Below, piece by piece: positions 56,777-64,000 of a stretch of 64,000 nt of DNA. Below the pieces are notes generated by a model that saw nothing but the letters and a program-made list of their open reading frames with translations, made no database searches and was not told the origin of the DNA. Origin of the DNA: Echinometra lucunter (lineage: Eukaryota; Echinodermata; Echinoidea; Camarodonta; Echinometridae); contig CM057151.1 of assembly GCA_029962745.1 (NCBI GenBank), positions 40,124,943-40,188,942 of the forward strand, given 5' to 3'. The translations under genes were made by a program, and so were the position numbers. Position 1 is the stretch's first letter, and each line of letters opens with the position of its first letter.

Positions 56777-56916
56777 GGTGCGTTTATGCTCACTTTTTGA
56801 AGGCAAGATCTTTCTCAAAGATGGAAAGAGGGGATAGAAATGATGTTACATGTACATGTACGTCTGTGCTTCCCCAGAAACCGTCGTTTTTGAGAAACGC
56901 CGATCATAAACGCACC
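56777..56916. mobile_element. 140-bp MITE with GGTGCGTTTATG ends
   Basis: GGTGCGTTTATGCTC at the left and GATCATAAACGCACC at the right are inverted. GAAACGCCGATC continues the right arm. Target duplication is uncertain. Confidence 0.55.
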
Positions 56917-57634
56917 TTTTTGTGCATTTACGATCGGCGTTTTAGATCAGTGTTTAAAAAAAAATAGTCATTCACTTTTATACATGTAGGTTGTCTTTCT
57001 GGACTGCAGTTCCTATGTGCCTAATCACATCACATGCCCATTTTCCGATAAAGTGGGTGTCATTCATACACCATTAGTTGCAGATTTTGCAGGCATTTTA
57101 CAAAAAGTTTATTACGAAGGATGGGAATTTATTCAGCCTCCCTGTAAACTAAGCTTTTAATTTCTAATTCTGTGATGTACACAAAAGAGAGTACTCACAA
57201 AAAAATTTAACGTTTGTGATTTCCAAGGGACGTGTATACAATAAAAAGTGATCAATACACATACATATACATGTATGTGGAAGATTACTGTACTGTTAGA
57301 ACTATTCCTGCTCGGTTTGATTTAAGTGGTAATTGTCACTTAATGATCATGGATTGAATTTTTTTTCCGAATACATCATGTACGTGTACTGCATTCAGCA
57401 AGGTCCTACATGTATTTCTTGTGATCGCTTAAATGAGTCATTGACAACACAAAATGTACAGTATGTACATGTACCATACATGTCAGAACCCCACGCATAT
57501 CTCCTAGACTGCTGCACAATACATTAACTCTTAAAACTCACTTGAAAGTAGGAAATTTGTAAGTAAGAGATACAGATTATTTTGTAGTGTAAAGATTTGA
57601 ATGATTCTTTCCATCTTGCATATGATTCCAAATG
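56917..57634. other. no gene seen; TACATGTA-rich
   Basis: AT-rich with repeated ACATACATGTA and GTACATGTACC motifs. A 64-residue ORF at 57333-57527 is not supported. Confidence 0.5.
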
Positions 57635-57638
57635 TTAA

Positions 57639-58046
57639 CCCATTCGTGACAGAGGGTCCACATTTTGTGGTTTGGCCTAATAATTTTTGATGCAAAGCCC
57701 TAAAAATCATACCAAATACAGGTGTACATGAGCAGAAAGAGCAAAAAATTCTACACTTACTGTGCCCATTTTCGTTGCATCATTATTTGTTGTTGCTGAA
57801 TTTTTTTTTAAAGAAAATATGCATTAAAATCCTTAAATTGGCAATGTGATGAAAATGTTAAAATTACTGTTGTTCCCTGCAAATTGGCAACTTTATGACT
57901 TCTCTTCATACATCCTGTCAATTTATATTTATTTCAGATACATGATTTTTATAAGAAAAATGTAGCAATAAAAGAAAAATCTTGGTGTTGCCAATTTGAA
58001 GGTTAAAAAAGCTGATCAAATTAGGCTTTAAATAATTCCTGTCGGG
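57639..58046. mobile_element. piggyBac-type MITE, copy 2
   Basis: Homologous along its length to 14549-14957. The left end is CCCATTCGTGACAG after TTAA (57635-57638). The right TIR has lost six bases (CTGTC-GGG instead of CTGTCACGAATGGG) but the right TTAA (58047-58050) remains. A broken TIR would stop remobilisation. Confidence 0.85.
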
Positions 58047-58075
58047 TTAACATGCACGTGTACCTGTACATATGA

Positions 58076-58228
58076 CAGGGCTCCACACTAAAGGGGTCCA
58101 GATAGAAATTGTGGGCCCGGTTTGATCGATCACAAGTTAAAAATCCATTACATTGTGAAATTGCAGGGGTCTGAATCCAAATGTTAGGGGGCCCATGTGT
58201 CCCAGGCGCCTGCTAGTGTTGAACCCTG
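58076..58228. mobile_element. 153-bp hAT-like MITE
   Basis: CAGGGCTCCACACTA and TAGTGTTGAACCCTG are inverted with two mismatches. CAGGG ends fit hAT. A related left end, GGCTCCACACTAAC, is at 63510. Confidence 0.55.
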
Positions 58229-58605
58229 CATACAATGTATGAGATTACGAGTTGATCTACATACGTACAGAACTGTAATCCAGATGTGGTCACATGTTGA
58301 ACTTCACATTCCTACGGTCATAGGTGATTGGCAGTGTCTATACTCTATAGTAATTACTCAGCTGATGATTATGTAAGCTTTGGTGAACCAACAATTGTTG
58401 GTAAATTGATCCAGCAGACCCTAATTTCCTGTCTATCAACACATCCCATGAAGTGCTAAGCTGTAGAAATATACACCTACATGTGTTCATTTGATTGGTT
58501 GTATTGTCATACTGTTCATTGCGAAGCGCTGCATGAGCTTACGTGAAGACTGTGTCTAGCTTTGATGTTCTGGTTCCCCTTAACTTTATATCTTAACAAA
58601 TTTTG

Positions 58606-58685
58606 AATTGAATTGGATTGAATTTATTTAAACACTGTAAAACTTACATCAGTCCAAAGACTGCTCTTCCGCAAATCCATTAACA
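58606..58685 (-). mobile_element. retroposon 3' tail
   Basis: On the minus strand: GAGCAGTCTTTGGACTGATG, AAGTTTTACAGTGTTTAAATAAA, then TTCAATCCAATTCAATTCAA. An AATAAA followed by a TTCAA repeat tail is typical of a non-LTR retroposon or SINE 3' end. No ORF remains. Confidence 0.4.
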
Positions 58686-59290
58686 TAAAACATATGAATC
58701 AAATTATAATTAAACAAATTATAATGAAACAGAAGTCAAATCACAATGAACAAATAATGATATATGGAACAATAAAATAATGCATGAGATAATTGATATA
58801 TAAGCTAATGAACTAATAATGAAAACTTAAGATAAAGCATACAAAAATAACATTGAATATAATAAACAATGAAAATAGAAAATAATGATAATCAGAATAT
58901 GATAAAAATTAGTTGAATAAAATAAAATATAAAACGTAATGATAAAAAAACCTAACAGTGTGAGATGAAAGTTATCTGTGTCACATAACCATGATAACTA
59001 AAGGGGAAAGAACGAAGAAAATGGAAGAAGAGAAACAAGAGATCATAGGGCAGAAGACTGCAGGAAAGAGATAAGGAGTAGGAGAAAACAGAGTGAAAGA
59101 GAGAAAGTGAGAAAGAGAAAGAAAGAGGAATAGCATAGAGAAGGAGAGAGAGGGGAGGAAGGGGAGACGAATACTATTAATGGTACAATTATTGTTTTAA
59201 TACGTTTTTATCATTCCTAAATCAGTCTCCTGATTCGCAAGTCTGATTCCCGTTTATATCTGTTTCACTCAGTGTCACACCAGATGGGGT
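58686..59290. other. no gene seen; very AT-rich then GA-rich
   Basis: AATAATGA/ATAAAAT-rich stretch to 58960, then GAGAAAGAGAAAG tract at 59020-59165. Confidence 0.6.
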
Positions 59291-59299
59291 GATGTTTGT

Positions 59300-59713
59300 T
59301 ATTCTGAAACACTCAAATTGCATATACCTAGATGTTTGTTAGTCCGAAAATGCAAAAGGGTTCGTTAATCTGAACATTTGTTGCATTATTCTGAAGGTTT
59401 GTTAGTCCGAAAATGAAATATGGTACATTATTCTGAAGGTTCATTAATCCGAAAATGAAATAAGGTTCGTCATTCCGAAGGTTCGATGGTCCGAATATGA
59501 ATTAAGATTTGTTAGTCCGAAAATAACTGACAAACTAATAAACTTAATTTCATTTTCGGAACAACGAACCTAATTTCGTTTTCGCATTAACGATTCTTCG
59601 GAATAACGAACCTTATTTCATTTTCGGACTAACGAACCTTATTTCATTTTTGGACTAACGCACCTTTGGAATAACAAACCTTCGGAATAAACGAACCTTC
59701 GGAATAACAAACT
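59300..59713. repeat. inverted array of GTTCGTTAKTCCGAA motifs
   Basis: In the left half GAAGGTTCGTTAGTCCGAAAATGAAATA variants repeat four to six times. In the right half the reverse form TATTTCATTTTCGGACTAACGAACCTT repeats. The switch is near 59520-59540. The region is one large imperfect palindrome made of tandem units of about 40 bp. Non-coding. Confidence 0.85.
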
Positions 59714-60205
59714 GTAACCCACCAGATGACTGTCTGAGGTAAACGCAGCATGATATTCCTTCTTAAACACGAGGTAACGAGCTCGAGCTAACATATATAT
59801 TACCATGTACGTCTGCAGTGATCATGAGGTACGTTGCTGTGGAACACGTTGACAGTGAAGAGCAAGGTCAATAGATTGATTGATAGCAGAACTAGAACTA
59901 GTACTGCAAAGTAGCTTGTTGGTGTGCACAAAGTAGTGTTATGATGAGAGAAGCTTTGGAAGGCCGCACCAGCCTTAAACATAAATAAATTATATTTCTT
60001 TTTTAAAAATCCAAATCATGCATTGGACCTATTGAAAATTAAGGTTTAATGTGATGCATTTGTATTTGAATGTCACTGCAAAAGAATTGGGTAAAACATG
60101 TTGTTATTGTGGATACATCATCAGCAAATTGACCTCATTCTTCACATAAATCTCTACAGCCATTCATACAGGAGGGCAAGGGTGGTGCCCGCTTTTGAGC
60201 GAGAC
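59714..60205. other. no gene seen
   Basis: A 60-residue minus-strand ORF (59800-59982) contains a hydrophobic stretch (YFAVLVLVLLSINLLTLLFT) but has no other support. Confidence 0.5.
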
Positions 60206-60208
60206 TTC

Positions 60209-60350
60209 TGGGGAGCGTTTCATGAAGAGTTTTGTCAGTGATTTTCACTGACAACTGTTATAAGCTACTGAAAATCCTCGCATTTGATTGGCTGAGACCA
60301 AATTAGTCAGTAAAAATTTAAAAAATTAAAAAGTAAAAAATGCTCCCCTG
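60209..60350 (-). mobile_element. CAGGGGAGCGTTTCATGAA MITE, copy 5
   Basis: CTGGGGAGCGTTTCATGAAG at the left, family core GAAAATCCTCGCATTTGATT, and TGCTCCCCTG at the right. The right arm inner part is replaced by A/T-rich sequence. Confidence 0.7.
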
Positions 60351-60394
60351 GTTTCTACCCCGAGAAAGCGTTTATATCTGCACTTCAACATGGG

Positions 60395-60600
60395 ATCACG
60401 CCGCATACCTCCGGAGGTTACCCCGTGTCTCGCTAGGCTGTCTAGTGTGATTTTTACCTCGCGTTTACTTAGCGTTCGTGCTTTGTCCTTTGTGCTGCAA
60501 GCGTTTATATCTAGGGTGGATAAGAGGTGACACGAGGTACATGTAACCTCTGGAAGTTACCTTGCTCTTTCGCCCAATAGAAGCGGGGTATGAGAAAGCC
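60395..60600. repeat. imperfect palindrome with CCTCCGGAGGTTACC
   Basis: ACCTCCGGAGGTTACCCCGTGTC faces GACACGAGGTACATGTAACCTC about 120 bp downstream, and GCGTTTATATCT occurs at 60368 and 60511. Probably another small inverted-repeat element. Confidence 0.4.
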
Positions 60601-60625
60601 AGTTCTTAAACCGTTGAACATGTAA

Positions 60626-61358
60626 GGCCCGATTCCACTATCACGATCTGCATGCCGATCTCTCCCGATCTATCAAATTAGCAGAGAGCGGCAAAAGCGT
60701 ACAGGGGTTGTTTTCAGTCGGTAGCGTCATGGCGGCAGCGTTGTGAGAACGCAGCAGGATCAGGTAGTTGTTGAGATCGGCAAGAAATTTTGAACTTGTT
60801 CAAAACTTCTTCACGATCAAAATTCATCGTAAAGCGAGTGGAAAGAACGTAACTTCAGCATAAACAGAGTGGGGTGACTGTAGTAAGATCTTTTTCAGTG
60901 TTGTGACAGTGGCACCAGAACGGGACGTAAACTGGACGCCGCTGTGGCCCTGCTGCTGCCGCGCTCTACCCTGATCTAATGACGACTTTCCCGCTGTAAC
61001 TGCTTCCACTACATGCTCCACTCTCTTAATGTAATTAAGGCTGGTTCCTACAACGCTCTCAGTATGTTTCGTTCTCACTTTAACTACGCCGTTTCCACTT
61101 TAGCTATGCTGTTTCCGTTTTAGTTACGCTGTTCCTGCGCTTATTCAGATTTATACAAGCTTGCGCTGCCCCTCTCGCCGCTAGATCACATCGGCTGAAT
61201 CACTCACGATTTCCGTCTCCATCCAAAAAATGAAAATCATTCGTGCCAATAAAAAAATCGCTGAGTATTGGGTACAGATTGGTCAATTTTTACCCGATCT
61301 TCCCTGACCTCTAAAATTTGTCAAATCGTAGTTAGAGCGGCATAGTGGAATGGGGGCT
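60626..61358. mobile_element. PIF/Harbinger-like non-autonomous element
   Basis: GGCCCGATTCCACTAT at the left faces ATAGTGGAATGGGGGCT at the right, with TAA and TTA at the flanks. This fits the TWA 3-bp target of PIF/Harbinger. The inside is GC-richer than its surroundings. It contains three similar phrases (ACTACGCCGTTTCCACTTTAG and variants) at 61083-61134 and an 84-residue minus-strand ORF (60824-61078) without a recognised domain. Confidence 0.5.
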
Positions 61359-63505
61359 TTAGCCTGAGATAACCAAGGCTGGGGTCTATGGAAAATGTGT
61401 GTTAAAAAGGGATACTAATAGTCACAGTATATGGGGCTCTGAGATTTTCACTCACTCCCCTTGCTTCTACTTCGAAAGCATATCTCTTGGTATTGAGTTA
61501 TACATCAGCGCAAAGGTCAACAAACTTTCTCAGTTTTTGCGCGAGTGAAAAATATTGTCGCCAATTCTCGGTGCTGCGTGTGTTTTCACAATAAGCCCGT
61601 TCCAAAGCCCCCGTTTTTTGTCTCGCCCGTGGCACATACCTACCACTTTTAGGGTCGAGTGCCCCCCACCCCCCCCCCCCCCCCCCCTCGGCGTGTGTGT
61701 TCTGCGTTGACTGTGTGTAACACTTCACCAGTGTAGTATACAGCCGAGTAATTTCCACTTCATCCCGAATGTGGACCATGCTACATACCCATACCGTATA
61801 AAACTCAGCATTATAATATCCCTTTAAACTAGTATCAAATCGTGCTCAACAGGTTAAGGCTCTTTAAAATTGACATTCAAATCTCGTACATGATTGTCTT
61901 TTTTTTTTTTTCTAGCCCTTTTTAGTACATGTACGAACCTGTATGTTAATCTTACTCTTGTATCTGTGTAGTGGTTGCTCATGAATGTTCAAACTTCAAT
62001 CTTCAAACACAATCCTGGATCCCCCCAAACAATGAGATTTACAGACAAGCCACCATCAGACAACACATGACTTGAGTTTCCCTTTTTCCTTCCCTTTATC
62101 CTTCCGCTCTGGTAAAAACACTGTGACATGTTTGTTCTTTATTGCTCTAGTTCAGATTTAGAATTCAAAACAGAGGAAATATGGATTGACTTTGAACTTC
62201 AGTATGGCATTAAAAAGATTTGATTACAATAACATTATGAAATTGTGCGCTCTTGTTTGAATATTACAGGTATACATGTAGTATACCTAGCGATGAAGTG
62301 CATTTTGATTTGAAAAACAGTTTGTATGTATTACAGTATGTGGTAAACTGTTTTGTTTGTGAAGGTCATACATGTAGCTTTAATACTACATCTCTGTAAA
62401 GAAAATATGTTTAGACTCACCAACCATTGCAGAGGTCGGGAGTGCAACAATTTGAGTACTGGTTTCATGAGAATGCTATTCTAATTGTACAGTGTTGAAA
62501 TCCTTGAAGAAATGTAAATATTACAGAGAATGGTATTCTGTATCCTGTAGTTTTGGATTCTATGTCAATGCAACCTATTTTCCCACTGGAAGTGGGTGGC
62601 CTCCGTCAGAATAACAAAATTTAGTACTACTGTAGTCAACAGGTTAAATTACAGTTTCTTGGACCAAAATAAGTTTTGTATGTGCCCATTAACTCTTTGC
62701 ATGCTGAATTAATTCTGAGGGGATAATAATGACCATTGTTCGTTTGATATTTTCTTTGAATCTGGCTTTCCTCATTGCACCTATGATACTGATAACTATT
62801 CTGTGGATGCTACTTGAGCATTATAGTCATTTGTAAGTCATGTAGTACAAAGGTGATAGAGAAAACTAATTATTACGATTGTTGAATTTAATTGTACGAA
62901 TGTGCAAAATTGCACCTTCCGCGTGCAAAGGGTTAGTATGAGTATGCCTGAGTGAACATGATTTTTTTGTACATGTAAAATAAAGCAGAATACTGTTTAC
63001 AACATTTATTCAATTAAAAAACAAATGAATTTTGTTTTTGAATCAAATGAAATTGAAAACTGTTTCTAATTAAACTTTTTATTCTATCCAGATGCTTTCT
63101 TAACATTTGTATTTTCAGTATCAGTTTCCTTGTTCATCTTTAATACTAAAATGATGCATGTGCAGTTCCATAGTTTTCCAACAAAATTGTAAGACTGGAG
63201 AAGACACTTCACTAGGGAATTCCCCCTGAGTTGCCCAAGTGTGTACATGTAAGCGTGCATGGGCGGTGATTGCATAATCAGAAGTTACACCCACATACAG
63301 GGTGCATTGTGCAAATACGACTAATGGCCAAAGATATGATAGTATCAAAATGTATGTTGTTATATTTTGTGCATATTTTGGTTCACTCCTGTTTTCTGTT
63401 ATATTCTGTGAAAACTTTAGAACAGTCCAGTATGTATGGATTTCAATCAGTAATCTTTGAAACTTGAAACTTATCCCTGTAGACTTACATGTAGCATACA
63501 TGTAT
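61359..63505. other. no gene seen; poly-C tract
   Basis: Poly-C at about 61669-61687, otherwise AT-rich with scattered TACATGTA motifs. Small ORFs have no domain. Confidence 0.5.
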
Positions 63506-63507
63506 GC

Positions 63508-63615
63508 AAGGCTCCACACTAACTTTTTTTCTTGGTGGCCCGTTCGGGCCACCAAAATTATCATTTCCTTTTTTTTGGTGGCCCGAGAATGAAATTTGGT
63601 GGCCCGAAAAAACAA
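63508..63615. mobile_element. fragment of hAT-like element with GGTGGCCCG motifs
   Basis: AAGGCTCCACACTAAC (compare the left end at 58076) is followed by the near-palindrome TTGGTGGCCCG-TT-CGGGCCACCAA (63533-63556) and two more GGTGGCCCG motifs. The right end is not identified. Confidence 0.45.
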
Positions 63616-64000
63616 AAAAAAAACATAAGAAATTTAAAGATTATAATAAACCGTTGTTAGAATGATTAAAACCCATTGTTTTACCCTCTTATGCCCTGAA
63701 ATTATCATATTCAATGATAAAGTTGCAGATTATTTTATGATTCTTCCTTACAATGACCCTTCAATGTAGGGCTGTTTTGAAAGCCCATTTTTGGTATTTG
63801 TTTAAACGGTCATTTTTTTTGGACGATTAATCGACTACTCGGTACTTTCATTTGGCCAGTTGGCCGACCACTCCAGCTGTTCGTAGCCTGCCACAATTCA
63901 GCCCCGCGTCGGAGCTGCACCTGCGCTGCAGCAGCACCGGAGTGAGGCCAGTCCCATACCCATATAACAGCGTGTGCAATATCCCTAACGGTAATGTCCG
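63616..64000. other. no gene seen; CpG-richer window end
   Basis: AT-rich to 63800. 63880-63960 is GC- and CpG-rich (GCCCCGCGTCGGAGCTGC) and could begin a gene or another transposon; CGATTAATCGACTACTCGG precedes it. The window ends before this can be decided. Confidence 0.4.

Noticed and set aside
63121..63615. 164-residue minus-strand ORF
   Set aside because: It is the longest ORF not from simple repeats, but it begins inside a GGTGGCCCG transposon fragment, has no recognisable domain and no splice or promoter support.

Overview
The window reads as eukaryotic, non-coding genomic DNA from a marine invertebrate, most likely a sea urchin or close relative. This is an inference from an AT-rich background, dense simple repeats, long poly-C runs, abundant TACATGTA-type motifs, tRNA-derived SINEs, many short palindromic transposons and a decayed LRR-Ig receptor gene of a kind expanded in echinoderms. 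I find no intact protein-coding gene, no rRNA and no CRISPR array. Every long reading frame is low-complexity repeat, spans assembly gaps, or has no family I recognise.

Layout. 0-19 kb is a graveyard of small DNA transposons: a 396-bp element built from GGTGCA palindromes (about 1-538, 8089-8759, 16522-16917), a CACTA-like MITE nested in the second copy, a GAATGC-motif repeat field enclosing a broken PIF/Harbinger transposase fragment, a Tc1-type MITE, a piggyBac-type MITE, and a hAT-type element nested in a second Tc1-type element. The best gene relic, an LRR-Ig receptor pseudogene, lies at 11.8-12.75 kb. At 18.8-19.3 kb two tRNA-Gly-like units face each other in an inverted repeat; one folds as a full cloverleaf.

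19.8-34.1 kb holds two near-identical copies of a block of about 6.5 kb (A 20.37-26.98, B 27.51-33.82). They are separated by an exactly 500-N gap and bounded by TAG/CAG and TTC microsatellites. They differ by substitutions and by private insertions, so they are either a young tandem duplication or two haplotypes placed in series by the assembler.

34.1-45.3 kb is poly-C and CT-rich intergenic sequence with several inverted-repeat elements and one full SINE with a target-site duplication (40.05-40.35 kb), ending at a second exactly 500-N gap. 45.3-64 kb differs in texture: TACATGTA motifs become very frequent, and it contains a three-unit tandem repeat of about 310-335 bp, a second piggyBac-type MITE, hAT- and Harbinger-like elements and a palindromic GTTCG/CCGAA array. 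It looks like intron or intergenic sequence; one CpG-richer patch at 51.4-51.6 kb could be an exon.

No genes act together here. The biological content is the transposon families, their nesting order, and the duplicated block.
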